Below, piece by piece: positions 11,351-24,253 of a stretch of 64,000 bases of DNA. Source of the DNA: Blasia pusilla. Its lineage: Eukaryota; Marchantiophyta; Marchantiopsida; Blasiales. The translations under genes were made by a program, and so were the position numbers. Position 1 is the stretch's first letter, and each line of letters starts with the position of its first letter. The stretch covers positions 41,230,001-41,294,000 of the forward strand of contig CM114273.1 in assembly GCA_050084515.1 (NCBI GenBank). The letters run 5' to 3'. A model generated the notes under the pieces. That model was given only the letters and a program-made list of their open reading frames with translations. It was not told the DNA's origin and made no database searches.

Positions 11351-12557
11351 TGTGATATCCACAATTTTGTACTTTTAGAGATTTATACATTTTGATTCAA
11401 GGAATAAAGACTCTATGAAGTGAAGATTGTACATATACGACTATTTCATATATTATGGTTATGAATTGGAAGAATGAATTATATTGAAATGGATTGCAAA
11501 ACTCCTAGGACAAGGCAGAGAGGTGAAAAATCAAGGATTTGCCTTAGAGGAGAGGGAAATGCAATAACGAAGTCTAAAGACTAAGAGCGAAGCTTGGAAA
11601 AGACAACAAAACCTTATTAAGAACATGTTTATGAAGTGCTTCGCTCTTGAATGAAGCATGATGAAGGGTAAGAGGAAGAAGTACTTTGCTCTTCAGCAAA
11701 GCACTTAGAACAAGAGCGAAGAAGCAGCGCTTCGTCTTCAGATCAAGAGGAAGAGCTTCGTCCTCAAAGGAAGAAGAAGATGTTCAGACTTTGCAGCGAA
11801 GCAAAGCTAAGACTCAAAGTGATTTCAAGCGGCACAGTGTTAGAACAGTTAGCCTAGGAAGAGGCACGACTTTTTGGACCACATAGGAAGTTAGGACAGT
11901 TACGCTTAGCAAATTCATAGCGATCATAGGAAAAGATAAGAGAACCGTAGATCAAGGCAGTTACAAACTCTCAATAGATACTAGAGTCTTAAGAGATGCT
12001 TCAGATCTTTGGACCTACTACTACCTCGGAAGATATTTAAGAAGCATGGAAGTAGCTATCATCATCATTCTTTCACAAAGTCCTTATAAAGAACTCATTT
12101 CTTTGTTATGATATGCGATGCATATGTATGAGGATTCTTATTGGGTCTGTAGAGTGAATAGTGAATCAGGAGAACACTTTCATCATTAGAATAATCAACA
12201 TTGAGTTGTAAGAAATCTGTTCGACATAAAGTAGCCTGCTTAGACGGATTGAGTTCCGAAAGTAGGAGAAGCCAACTTCTTGTTGAGGTCTCTGTGAGGT
12301 TCTTTGGTGTTCGAGTGAAGATCTACCTGAGCGTGAATTCAATTCCACTGGAGAGAATCGAGGAAAAAAATATTGGTACTAATAGAGAGAAGAATACACC
12401 GATAAGTGATTGAATCCAAATTGTACACACTTAACTACAACTATTGCAAGATAAATGCCATCTTGAACTCTCTTTTCACATAATCGTGATACTTTTGGGG
12501 ATCGAACTCATAAAATTAATGTAAAAAGATCAATTATTAAACTTCTTCTACCTTACA
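11351..12557. mobile_element. Solo LTR, family B, with 5-bp target duplication
   Basis: The unit is 1207 bp, begins TGTGATATCCAC and ends CTTCTACCTTACA. It is flanked on both sides by GGGGG (11346-11350 and 12558-12562). Removing it would rejoin CTATGGGGG to CGATTGG inside the gypsy 3' region, so it landed in that element later. It holds purine-rich GAAG/CGAAGC-type repeats and no convincing gene. A related unit lies at about 57919-59387 on the - strand. Neither copy shows an attached internal region, which is why I call it a solo LTR. Confidence 0.7.
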
Positions 12558-12566
12558 GGGGGCGAT

Positions 12567-12692
12567 TGGAGATATTTTGGTACTTCTTGTCTTTTTGTTT
12601 GGATTCCATGAGTTAGCATAGGATCGTGCGTGTTTGTGTGTATGTTTGTCGACAACAATGTATGTTGTGTAGCGCTGTGTATGTGCACGACA
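12567..12692 (+). repeat. Extra copy of the gypsy LTR tail
   Basis: This stretch repeats the last ~115 bases of the following LTR-like block (GGAGATATTTTGGTACTTCT, then GAGTTAGCATRGGATCGTGC, then GCACGACA). The second gypsy copy has a matching partial tail at 54381-54507, next to its own LTR. Confidence 0.6.
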
Positions 12693-12694
12693 GT

Positions 12695-13327
12695 TGTCAT
12701 GACTTTTAGGATAGATCGGAGAGGTCTGGTAGAGCGCCTTTGTGAGTAGAGGAGGACAGGCTCAAGAGGTCGAGGATGACGTGTTGAGGTCTTGGGAAAC
12801 GTGAGAGAGTATGTTTTCCCTTCGTTTTGGCTTATTTGAAGCCATATAGAAAAAAAACTTACTATTTTGGGTAAGTTTCCATATTTTTGTTAGAGTTGAA
12901 TTTCCAATTTGGGAAATGGTCCTTTACCCGCTACAACAGGTCAAGAGCCAAGGAGGTGACCTACGAGCATAGGTTACCGAGGAGAGAACTTGGGAGAGGG
13001 AAGGGGATATACTTGAAGGAGAGAGAGCTTGAGAGCTCATTCTCTCTTTGTTGAACCTCTTGGCACGAGGCGGCGGAGCTATGGTCCCTTGCCTTGTGAG
13101 TGTAACCCAAGCCTCTCATTAGGAGAGTGGGTTTGGTTTGACATTGAGAGGGGCATGTGAGAGTGCACACATTTGAGAGCTATGGTGTTGAGAGAGATTG
13201 GATCCTGATTTATTGGAGATATTTTGGTACTTCTTGTCTTGTTGTTTGGATGACATGAGTTAGCATGGGATCGTGCATGTTTGTCGACAATGATGTATGT
13301 TGTGTAGCAATATGTATGCACACGACA
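12695..13327 (+). repeat. Probable 3' LTR of the gypsy element, copy 1
   Basis: It begins TGTCATGACTTTTAGG and ends GCACACGACA, resembling the - strand reading of the LTRs of the second gypsy copy (TGTCATATCTTAG... to ...GCGCATGACA). Its position downstream of pol fits a 3' LTR. The matching 5' LTR is not in the window, so this copy is truncated at its 5' end. Confidence 0.5.
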
Positions 13328-16020
13328 TCTACAATAAATTCACTCTTTTCTTATTTCAGATTAGGTGACTTGTTGTCCTATTTAACAATCACACGATAAC
13401 AGTCCCCTCATTTACTATGGTATTTTGGCTCTTCCCAAGTGTATATGAGGGGAGGAGGTGGCTTTCTAGAGTCATTTTTCTCATGTTGAGTCAGGAAGCA
13501 CTCTTTCTTCTAGGGTTTGGTAGGAACTAGTGTGTTACAGCCCGGATTCCCCCATGGCCAAGGATGGATATGGCTTGATGATTATTTAAACCATCAAGAA
13601 TGGAATTAGCCATGTGTGTCAAATTTCACTTCAATTTTGGTTGTGTCGTCTTCACAAACATTTGTGAGTTTTTTTTTTTTGGTACAAATTTTCCTGCATG
13701 TTGGGAAGATTGATGGTGTTTTTGTGTGTGGATATGGAAAACGATGTAGATTATATAACGATACATATGTGCATGATAATGAAGTTAAAGAATTGGGAGA
13801 TAAATTAGGTAAGATAGAAGAAGACCAAAAAATACGAGGAGAAATGTTGTTATCTAATGTGTATATAAGAGCACTCTCTTCATCTTCATATAATTTTTAA
13901 GATAAGGCAAAGTTTATAAAGGCGCAAGGATCATGGAATTGAGGAAAAAACACTCTATCATGCACCATTTACAATTGGGGATAGAGGTAATGATGTGGCT
14001 CCATTGCAAGCCCATTTTTCCCAAGAGCGTCGTTTAATGTGCAACTCCATTATAGCTTTACACAACTTTGCAAGTTGACATTGTTTTGCAAGTTTGGACA
14101 AACATTCCACAATTCCAATTACAACGATCCATATTGAGCCTGCAATGGACTTGCAAATGTGATTGTGAGTATGACTTGCAGTATGACTTGCAAATATCCT
14201 CTATAGAGACTTGCACTTTGTGACTATGGGATCTCGCGTTGAATTCACAAGAGACTTGGAATCAAACTATCTTAAAGTCGCAAATGGAGACTCATCTTCC
14301 ATTTCTTATAAAAGACACTCTAAGAAGGGTGTGGTCCTCATCTCGTGCTTGTGATCTTATATGATGACAAGGGAGATTGGGAGTACCTCTAAGAGTAAAG
14401 AGGGAATATGGAAATTGTCTAATTTTTGCAAATTTTGTTGATTTATCAGGATATGTGTCATAATATACTTCCACCCATGGAGATATGGTTGATTGATGTA
14501 GAAACATTGTATGACAATTAGGGGCAGACTAGGCAATGAGTGGGAGAGCAAGATTCTAGGAAGACCTTTGGATGGGTTGTCCCAAACTCCAAGTCAAAGT
14601 GGCACTGCATCTCCATATTAATGGAGCAATATTCTATGTCACGGATTGTGGCACAATAGTATGCTCTCCATATGGAGTGCCAAGAGCAAGATGCGCAAGT
14701 AGCACACATGAAGGAGGGAATGGTATGCCTCTCCTAATCACACGGTAATTACAAGTCATGGAGGTGGGTGGTGACTCTAGAGGTAGGGTTGGCTATGTTT
14801 GGTGAGGCAAAAATAGCTCCAACTGTGAAGCAAGGACAAAGCAGATATGAAAGGAGCACTATGTCAAGCCAATTTGGTTATTTGGCAATGTCAGAAACAC
14901 TTTCAAGCCTTGAGAAGAAACTTCTCAAGCGGACAAAGAAGTTTCTTCCCCTGATCATACAACATGTATGCAAGCAATGCACACGCATGCTTATATATGA
15001 TGTGTGGGTGGACTAGCCACTAGCATGTCATTAGGCCATCTAAAATGCCAATATGGATAAGTTTTGGAATAGGGCTAGCATTTCATTGGAATTTGCGCAT
15101 ATAATAATGAACAAGTTCACTTTGTATTGTCGTCATTGCATAATGATAGTGGGCCACCAATGTAGGGGATTCTAGAGTTGGAGGAGTGGAAGGCATGGGT
15201 ATTGGTTGCACCAAAACCTAAACTATGATATAGCCTCGTGGATGTTCGTCTTACTATGATCTTAGGCAAGGAGTTGGCACAAGTAGGAGACTCGCAGAGA
15301 CGATGGATGCACCAACAATGATTGGTGGACACATGACATTAACCTTTGACATTGACAAGGACTCACTCCTTTGGTTAAGGAGGAGAGGGGGCATTTCTCC
15401 ATGCCTTTGTAAGTATCTCTTACCCTAAACCCTAAAGTGCCCTCAAAATCTAGGGTTGATTAGTTCTTGTTTTAGAAGACTTAGTTGAGTATGTGGGTGC
15501 CTTGTGTAGTTTATGAGTTATAAGGAGTCCTTGATTGTTGAGGTTGTGGATGGTGTGTGATGGGGACGAAAGACTCAAGAAGAGGTCTTTGCCGATCAAG
15601 ATACCTTAGCATCCATGATGAGTTCCTTAAATTTAGTACTCATGTAGTCTCTTTAATTTTGTCATTTTTTTGTTAGAGATACTAGCTAACTCCACATTGC
15701 ATGTATGGTGCAACCATATAGTATGACATACCACATCCCATGAACCAAAGTTGGAGGAGTGGTAATGAGTGCGCATATCAACGTCAATCAACTTTGATCC
15801 GTTCATCACCTTGGATTGCTTTGTTGAGGAGACAATTATTCTGATAATGGCTCCTACTGTCGTAAAAGGGGAACAAAGAGGAGAAGATCCATCTTAGAGA
15901 GCAACTATCCACTTTGAGGTAGAGTAAGAGGTCCTCTTTGGGTATTTCACCCAATGGACACACAGGGCCCATTCATAATAGGCATTGCCACTCAAGATTG
16001 GGATGCAAGAGCCCTATGTG
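13328..16020. other. Intergenic DNA with a possible decayed coding stretch
   Basis: No known family was recognised. On the + strand, 14530-15015 is relatively free of stops over about 160 codons (with two or three breaks) and has a protein-like composition, for example a KKLLKRTKKFLPL stretch near 14925. It could be the remnant of a mobile element gene. Bases 14040-14230 repeat the word ACTTGCAA several times. Elsewhere nothing is seen. Confidence 0.3.
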
Positions 16021-16450
16021 GGTGGCCACCAAGGTTGCAAACAAAAAAAGTACATGTCCATGTGCGTGTGGGCCTAGGTATCCATGGCTTTCCCCGCCCA
16101 CAACGTAGACCTAGGTTTGGCTATTTTGTACCCAATCTAGGAACTCGTTGCCTATTCTTGCCCTTTTTTTTGTAGTCTAAACCGATCCCACCTGGCCCAC
16201 CCTAAGCCCGCACTAGCCCACATACGTTCCACTGCAGGCCCACACATGGAAACTGCACGGGCGTGTTGCAGGCTCAGAGCGGGCAAGTGTGGGCTCCATG
16301 CAAGCCAAGAAAGGGGTCATAGCCTGTACACCCATTCAATCCCTTCCTACCTTCCTTAATCCGAGCCCACACTTGTTATTGCGTCCCAAATCTGCATAGG
16401 CCATTAGGGTGCCAAAGAAACCCTAGGCAATGGGCTAACATGGGCGATGG
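16021..16450 (+). repeat. GGTTGCA TIR end followed by a GCCCG-rich segment
   Basis: Bases 16028-16046 carry CCAAGGTTGCAAACAAAAAA, like the end of the TIR family, followed by ATGTCCATGTGCGTG. Bases 16160-16440 are rich in GCCCGC/GGGC words, like 6890-7070. No second TIR end was found. Confidence 0.3.
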
Positions 16451-19030
16451 TGGCACCCATTGAGAAGTCTTTGGATGCTTAACCTTTTATAGATCTAGTA
16501 TGGCCCGACATGCATTGCATATTAGATGCATACTAACAACATTGGTAGAATTTGTGACAGTAGTTTTGATGGTGCCACACAATGATTTCTGCACAAAATT
16601 TTTTTCCATATCTAGAAATATTTCTTTGTTTTTGCATCATTTGGGTCGTGTGATTGGCATGTTGATGTTTTCAATGGAAAAATTTTCATGAGCATGAAAT
16701 TAAACTCAAATTTTTTTTAATAAAATTTTGAGTCTTTTGTAAGTTAGACTCACAAACTGTATGCATCACATCTAAATTGTGAGCAAGTCTCACAATTGGC
16801 TCATATTTTAGTCTCAAAGCCACAAAACTTTAAGAATCAAGTGTGAAAAAATCCAATAGCAACTAGAATGTGAGTGTGATAAAATGTAACTTCCGAGTTG
16901 CGTCCAAGTCACAAACTACAAGTCACCTTCTCAATCTCACGAGTGCATTAAGAGTGCAAGACTCACAAAGTTTTCACTAACCTCGCGGTCTATTTCAACT
17001 AAGGTGTAGCTTACAAGACTTGTAAAGTCATTGTGGATGTAGTAATGATTTAAAAACTATGATTAAATCTCTTGACTTTGAATGGTAAAAGATATCAGCA
17101 AGTGAAATAAAGGAAATCCACATTTTTACTCATGAATACGACTTATAAAAATTAACCCATAAAAAGTGAAGATGTGAATTTATTTTTAAAACACCTCTTA
17201 TTAACTTTACTAATACTCCGCTTCATTACAAACCAAAATTTGATAAGAGAAAAATTTAACGCTTACCCATGGGGATATAAACCGAAGGAGGGTGGAAATG
17301 GAAAAAAAGGTATTCACAAACAATAAGGCTACAAGGCTACAAGGCTACAAGATAAATGAATTTGTACAAAAAGTTTTGAAAAAAAAAGAATCCACTCATT
17401 TTGTTTGAAAAAAGAAATGCAATGGACTGGACAACATGTTATATAAGATATAGTAAACAAGAACTCTAAGAATGGGGTAGTTAGAAATAAACAAAAATGA
17501 ATGATCTCCAATCAATTTGGCTTATCAAAACCAATAGTAGCGCTAGTTTTGGCTCCATAACACGCATAATCAATAATAAATAGTGACAATTGAGAAAGAT
17601 GAGAAGAGGAAAGTTGATGATAGTCCATAGAGTGGTAAGCACATGTTTTGAGAAAAGCATAAAAGGACACATATAAAAGATCAAAGAGTCCATGATAAAG
17701 GGAATAAAGTGAGAAATTGAGTGTCATGCAACCGTATAGTATAATGAAGACCTTTCATTCTTGTCATTGTATTTTCCAATGTACCTTTTGTATGGATAAC
17801 TCAACATACTTAGTCTTACTATGTAGGATCAAAACTTAAGCAAACCTCTAATCACTAAGTTGCTCCAATGCTTTAAGGGCTTTGTAATTGAGCGAGCTTT
17901 CATCTCCAATTGGTTATTTGAATAGTGTATTTTATAGTACAAGCTAAATACTTTACTCCTTCTTAGACATCGTTATGAGTAGTCTTCTTTTCTCTTCCAT
18001 ATGCATATTAAAGAATATGGATATCCTTTAGACTAATAGATTGTTCATACGAGTATGTACATCTAGAAGGGAAGAAAGAGAGAATTTTAATACAATCGAG
18101 GAGGATGAAGAAACATTAAGAAATCCATTGGATTTATTGTTGTTCCAATCACCTTTGTGGCCTCAATGTATGTCAAATCTTGATTAGAAGAAATGTATTC
18201 TCATAAAATAGCAAGATGAGAATGAACAAAGGGGATATAGAAGGAATGCACAAATAGAGCGAAACTTTTTAGAGTTGACATGGTATGTATGACTTCCTCA
18301 AATAAGGCATAACAAGAAATTGAATAGATCAAGTCAAATTGCTATCCAATCCGGATTACCATGCAATATAAGGAATCAATACTAAGCTTCTTTGGATTGT
18401 TAATAAAAAACCAAAGATATCTATACAACTTTTTCAAACCTCCATCAAAGAAAATAAAAAGTTTAAAATAATAATCTTTCTTAAAGATAAAAAAAAACCT
18501 TCACAAGTGACCCATGTCCATAGGCTGGCTTCCCACTTCATCAAACTCCTCCCACTCCTCAAGCACGTGCTCCTCTCCATCAACAAATACTTGGAACAAA
18601 TCCACTTACATCAAATCCAGAATCGACATAAAATATAAATTATTTATTCATCACTACATGAGGACAGTTGTGGCCTTTGGATACTTGAATGTTTGGATCC
18701 CCTCTTTTATCTTTTTGTGGATTTTCCATCATATATATTTATTAAAGTTCATAAATAATTCATTTGGATAAAGGAGCCAAAGCGATCATCCCAACAAAGG
18801 ACCGCCGTACAAACATTTTTGTCTCTTATGATTGGAATGTCGAAACAAAATACATGTGTCCCTATTTTCTCTGTCCCACCCTAAAAGGGGAAAAATTATG
18901 ACAGGATAACTCTGCGCATTCGTATGCCCGAGTCCCGTTTCACACGGGTCCGTCCTTCCCCAAAAGGGACAAAACTGAGTCTCATGGGGATGCGATGAGA
19001 GCACCCTTAAGTATAATTCTGCGTGATTCC
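16451..19030. other. AT-rich intergenic DNA
   Basis: No gene or clear mobile element was recognised. Bases 16740-17060 repeatedly use the words AGTCTCACAA and CTTGTAA. A small triplication of CTACAAGG lies at 17328-17349. The short frames on the - strand near 17.3-17.7 kb are hydrophobic because of AT-rich sequence and are not convincing. Confidence 0.45.
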
Positions 19031-19144
19031 TTTGGGGGTGTTTGTTTGATTAGGGGAAAGCAACAACCCTAATCCCCCGAACTTTTCTCCCTCCCCCACA
19101 AGAGAGAGTGCAGAAGAAGAAAGAAAAAGATAAGGGGAAAAGAA

Positions 19145-19351
19145 ATGCGAAGCGGGTCGCTCAATGAAGGCCACAGTTTTGGGATAATAATAGAATTGTT
19201 AAGGAAGGGGTACCACAGATCGAGAATCATGAGCCGTCGATCGGATCCACGTACTAGTGCTTCATGTCCGAAATCACACGATATCAATGAGAGTTACGTG
19301 CGTTCGTTCGAAAGTGGAGGGCGAGATTTGTTAGCTGCAAAGGAGAATTAG
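19145..19351 (+). CDS. Possible small hypothetical protein (68 codons)
   Basis: The frame starts at an ATG in AGAAATGCGAAG and runs to a TAG. It is more balanced in GC than its surroundings and follows a purine-rich leader (19085-19140). The product is basic and serine-rich with a run MSRRSDPRTSASCPKSHD, and shows no domain or signal I know. It could equally be part of a degraded repeat or a promoter region. Nothing around it suggests a function. Confidence 0.15.
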   Translation: MRSGSLNEGHSFGIIIELLRKGYHRSRIMSRRSDPRTSASCPKSHDINESYVRSFESGGRDLLAAKEN

Positions 19352-19359
19352 ACTTAGTA

Positions 19360-21846
19360 ATCTTTTTATTTTATTTTACTTTTCTTATTTAATTAAATCA
19401 TGCGGAGTTTGATATTATTATTTCGAGAAAAAATTTCGTCTAGTTTAGGACGTCTAGTTTCGTTTTATAATAGATTTAATTTTACTAATTTTATATAATT
19501 TATTATTTTTAATTTGGGCTATGTCATTCCAAATGTTGTTCCCTTTGTCTCCTTGGGGTATGGTTTTGTTGATGGAAAATATAACCAACCAGATTTTGAG
19601 ATTGGATTCATGATGGGGCATGGCATGCATGAATCCTTTTGCTAATAAATTTGATTTCATATTATTATTATTATTATTATATTTGAGAAAATTTCCCACA
19701 TGGAAACAATTTTTTCAACAAATCATTCCTATTTGAATTTGTGAATAAAGGATTCCAAAATTTTGTTGGAAAAGATTGAAAAATGAAAAGTAGATTTTAG
19801 AATCCAAGTGTACTTAATTTATTTATTTTGAAAAAGGAAGGGAAGAATTTCCAATTTTCAATTAGAAAATGTAAAATTCATTCAGAAAATGTAAATAATA
19901 TTCAATATATTTTTATAAAAATCATAGCCACACTTAATATACAAAGGGAACCTTCTAAGATCTAAAATTAATGATAGTTCAATTACTTAATTAAGCATGA
20001 AAGAATTATCAAATTCTCCCACTACTTTACTATGCCTTAAAATACAAGTTAAATGGTGTTGTGAAGCCAAGTAGGTGAATTGATGAATGAAGGCAGATAA
20101 ATATGGGAGATCCGGGAAAAACTATGAGAGCATGATATCTTATGTATTCACATTAGCTCAATAATAGAATGACATAATGTTTATTTGTAGCATGCTTGAT
20201 ACAATGTACTAGTAGAGGCACGTGCAGTGCCCAAGTCATTATGCTAAGGACAAAACTAAGTACTTAATCTATCCCTAAAATCAATTTTGAATGATCCTAG
20301 TGCCTGAGGGGTGCTAGGTATCAACAAGATAGAAGTTTCAAAATCAAAAGGGCACTCTACAATAATAAGATGGATTATATGAGTGTTCATAATAAAGGAT
20401 TAGAGAAGGGATTCACAACATGTCCATGATAATGTGAAAGACTCTAATTGTTGGTACATTGGAGGTGAATTTCTAAGTGTGGACTTATATTCTCAGAATT
20501 TATTGTATTTTTTTGAATGTTTGAATTTTCTAAGATGTATTGTGATCAAGATTTCACAAAACTTGAAAATTAGCAAAGCGTAGAGTTAGGAGTCATGATC
20601 CACGTATGGATTGAGAACAAAAAGTAATGGCGTAGGATGGATACTTAGGATGGAAAGGAGAACCAAAAAACTCCACAAGTATCTATTGCATGGGGGAACA
20701 TTCTCCCTTCCTATCCACTCACTCACTACTTGGAACTAGTATGCGACCTTGGATTTTGGGTTTTTTAAGAAACTTGTCTTGACGGGGAGGGAAATTAAAA
20801 ATGACACTAGAAACAAAAAGAAGATACTAACACAGAGTGGAAAGAATAAAGAAATAAAATACTAACACGGAGTGGAGAGAGAGTACGGAGATAGAAAATA
20901 CTAACATGGAGTGAAGAGAGACCAAATATTATTAAAGTGGCTCATTTCGCCATTCAATCATCTGGTTGAGCAAGTTCAAGGGAATAACTTGCATTCTACA
21001 GCCTCTACAATTTGAAACAAGTTAGCAGCCAGAGATGACCAACATATGTGGCAACAAGAGAAAGAGAACTGCATAATAAGGCAAATTAGTAAGGATCGTG
21101 ACGTGGATTTGATCACATTTCATGTTTGTCATCTTTTGGTCAAATACCATTTAAGATGCACCTTCATGATAGAAATCCACGCTCCAATTTAAGTGCATAG
21201 TGGACAACGGTAGGTCACGGGTTGGGGATGAGGCTCCCTAGGGGAATGATATGGACCTTGTAAGACTTGGGAAGCAAACCTATGCACACATCTTCTCCGA
21301 CCCTTCCTTCTAGGCCGTGCGATTAGTTGGGTCTCAAAACCAAACCCAAGTCTTCCACTCAAAAGGCTTAAGATGGGAGTATCATTGTGGGACTAGCGAA
21401 GAAGAGTTGATGAGTTATTCCATGAAACCTACGAAGTAAGAGGTTGCCCCATTTCCTACTTGTTACATGTCCTCTTGTTGAGTGTGGCCTTGGTAGAAAT
21501 GTGGAGACACCCCTAAAGTATGAGGTTCTTTTATTACGGCCCCTACAGACACTCAACGTTTTTTCCCTCCCCATCTAGGTTGTCCACATTTCTTCTACAT
21601 GTGTTTACTAATTACTTTCTCTCCCACCCCTCTCAAATCTCAAAGGGTTGCACACTAGTTTCTTAGTCATTAGGATGATGTCTCATGGGAGTAAGTACGA
21701 ATTCCCAATTTGACATAATCCAACGGACCTAAAAACAACTACTACAAATTATGATATGCGGAAATCTGCCTTGCATTAGATCATAGCGTGAAATAGCAAG
21801 CAAATTTCCCGTTATTGTAAATGCTATATCTCATGGGATTTGGCAT
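19360..21846. other. AT-rich intergenic DNA
   Basis: Nothing gene-like was seen. An (ATT)n run lies at 19662-19680, and a short three-copy repeat at 20.82-20.93 kb is listed separately. Bases 21405-21560 resemble the degenerate repeat units at 22.19-22.52 kb. Confidence 0.45.
20824..20930 (+). repeat. Three-copy short tandem repeat (unit about 38 bp)
   Basis: Three copies start ATACTAACAYRGAGTGRA and are separated by purine-rich spacers ending AGAAATAAA or AGATAGAAA. They are imperfect, and no function is visible. Confidence 0.6.
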
Positions 21847-21849
21847 TAA

Positions 21850-22080
21850 GGGCCTTATTCCCATGGAAGCGCGTAGGGTCGCGACGACCCTCTTTTATGC
21901 CACCAAGGTAAGTTTCCGTTGAACAATAGAGCAAAATACATCGGTCCTTAATAATCGCCTCTGGTCATAGCCAGATCGACGTCCCGAGGTTATTTCTGTG
22001 CCCAAAAATTTTGGACTTAGAAAAATTGGTGACCCTTTACGGTGGTCGCGACCCGGCGGAGAGCGCATGGGATAAAGCCC
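21850..22080. mobile_element. Tourist-like MITE (PIF/Harbinger type)
   Basis: The 231-bp segment starts GGGCCTTATTCCCATG and ends CATGGGATAAAGCCC. The inverted ends share about 40 bp with mismatches, including an inner GGGTCGCGAC on both sides. TAA flanks it on both sides (21847-21849 and 22081-22083). A 3-bp TAA target duplication and GGG-starting inverted ends are the usual signature of PIF/Harbinger-derived Tourist elements. It has no coding capacity. Confidence 0.7.
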
Positions 22081-22186
22081 TAAGTGTTGAATCCCTCATC
22101 ATAATCAAATATGTCTTTGAAATTAGTCGCCATGAAATTGGCAACTAATTTCAAGATTGTGGTGAGGATAATGTTTTATGGGATGC

Positions 22187-22520
22187 CGTCGGTGTGAGGA
22201 CGTCCGCCGTAAGAAAATCGAGAGATTCTCTAAAGTAGGTGGCCCAAGGACTCATGCGAGGAGAGCGAGGGGGGGAGGGGCGAGGGAATCGGAGGGATGA
22301 GAGGACGAGTTCCTCCAGAAAATCTGGGGACGGCTCCAAAGTAAGAGGCTTCCTAGTCTTTAGGCGTACCTCGTCGGGAAGTGGTGGGGGTGGGGTTAGG
22401 TCCGCCCAAATCTGGAGATACTTCTAAAGTAGGAGGCCGCCCCATGTCCTACTACTCATTAGTTAGACGTACCTCGGGGGGAGGGCGAGCTCCACCAGAA
22501 AACGTGGAGATACCTCTAAC
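22187..22520 (+). repeat. Degenerate tandem repeat upstream of the DUF1639 gene
   Basis: Several units of roughly 80-120 bp share the words GTACCTCG, GAGNTCCNCCAGAAAA, TGGAGATACYTCTAA and AAGTAGGAGGC. Good matches start near 22187, 22305, 22375 and 22480, and a diverged relative sits at 21405-21560. No protein is implied. Confidence 0.5.
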
Positions 22521-23329
22521 AGAAGAAGAAGAGGCTGCGTCATTCCCTACTCATAGAGTTCCTGGATCGAGGACTTGTCTATCGAAATTGACGGTTGGGA
22601 TTGCACGGCACGGGATCTCTGGTCCCCCCGCCAAAATGTTCCGTCAACATTCCCACGAAGAACTGTTTGCAGACCCAGTCGCCACGTCAGTCGTGGTGGG
22701 CCAGTTATGGCCCCCCACGCCTACCAAGCCATCTTCCTAAGCTCCTGGTGAGCCAGATGGCGCCCTATCATTACACATACCCACATACCAAGGGTCCCGC
22801 CTGCCTCTCCAGTTGTTTTGGGCGCCAGGTTGGCCGTCTACGATTCGCCAGCACCGCGCGCTCGAGCGCCTCCCGCGCGCACGCACCTGCGGCTGTCCGG
22901 GAGGAGAAGAAAAGCGCTAGAGTCTAGACGCTCCTACTCGCCGAGGCGGGGCTTCGGAAGGCCCTCGCCGAAGCTCCGCTCGGCTCGGCTCGGCATGTCC
23001 GGGCTGTCTGCTATAGAAGGACAATGAATGAATGGATGCCCCTCATTGCCTTGCCATGCCATGACAAGCCAAGCTCTGATCCTTTGTCTGAGCGCCCTCC
23101 TCCTATACGATGGGAAGATGTCCCTGGCACCCTGCTTCCTGAGTCTACTCAGACGCAAGCGCCTAGGCTCTTCCCCCCCCGGCCCCCCCCCCCCGTCCGG
23201 GACTCAGGGTGCTGTTCTGCCTGCAAATTGAATGAATGAATGACTGAAGACGAAACACCAAACGCACCCCGAGATAACAAGAACAACAAAGCCCAATGGC
23301 AGCGGAGGAGGGAGCGAGAGCGAGCGAGA

Positions 23330-23470
23330 CAGAGAGAGTGACTGGTGCTAATAGTGGTAGTAGTAGTAGTAGTGATACCCTTAGGCCTAAACAGAGAGGC
23401 CGAGGAAGAAGGCACAGAGAGAGAGATTGGTAGTAGTAGCAGTAGTGATATCTGAGGCCCAGAAAAAGAG
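23330..23470 (+). repeat. GTA microsatellites in a local duplication
   Basis: Two related blocks each pair a GTAGTAGTA-type run and GTGATA with GGCC, GAGGYCGAGGAAGAAG. They look like a roughly 70-bp tandem duplication. The serine- and leucine-rich frames on the opposite strand are by-products. Confidence 0.55.
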
Positions 23471-24253
23471 GTCGAGGAAGAAGAAAAAGCAGTGAAAGGA
23501 CTGAGAGAGTGAGAGAGAGAGAGAGAGGGTGACGAAAAGGGGAGTAGTACACAGTGAAAGCGACAAATAAAACAGCATCGGCCAAATAGCAGCAGTCGTC
23601 GTCGTCGTCGTCCTCTTCTTCTCGTCGTCTACGCGCTCACTCCCGCGGTGCACTTGTTAAACGCTAGAACCTCCGCTCTGGGTCCCCGTCCTGGTTTCAC
23701 CATCAGGCGCAGAGTCTGACTGTCACTCACTGGTGTGGGTTCGCTCGTCCGGGTACGAGAGAGACGGAGCGACGGAGAGACGGGGAGAGAGAGAGAGGGA
23801 GGAAGGAGAGCGAGCGTGCGTGCGTGCGTGCGGAGCAGGGGGGGAGTCAGGAGGGTGCTGAAGAGAGGGAGGGACAGGAGGCATCGTCGGGTACGAGTTC
23901 ATGAGCATTAGGGGGATGGGGCGGAGGTAGAGTGGACGGAGACGAGCAGGAGAGGTGGATTTTCTTTGGAGGGGAGTGGGGGTTAGATGAGACTAGGGAG
24001 AAATCTGCAGGAGAGCGGGGAGGATTCGCGGGTGGCTGGTGAAAGCGCCATGATTTCCCTTCTCCTTCTACTTCCGGTGCAGCCCAATCCTCCGCCGTAC
24101 TTACCACTGCTACGTCTCCGCGTGCCGCTTCTTGTACCCAAGGCTAACTGATCACCCCCGCCTGTAAGCGAAAGCAGAAGAGGGGCACAGGGCGGGCAGA
24201 GGCGCGGGGGAGTACATCGAAGCGAAGGCCGTCTATACCACACTCGGTGGGGA

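Noticed and set aside
23149-23653. Long Ser/Leu-rich frames on the - strand (up to 140 codons)
   Set aside because: They are translations of GA and GTA microsatellites in several frames at once; no start context or domain supports them.
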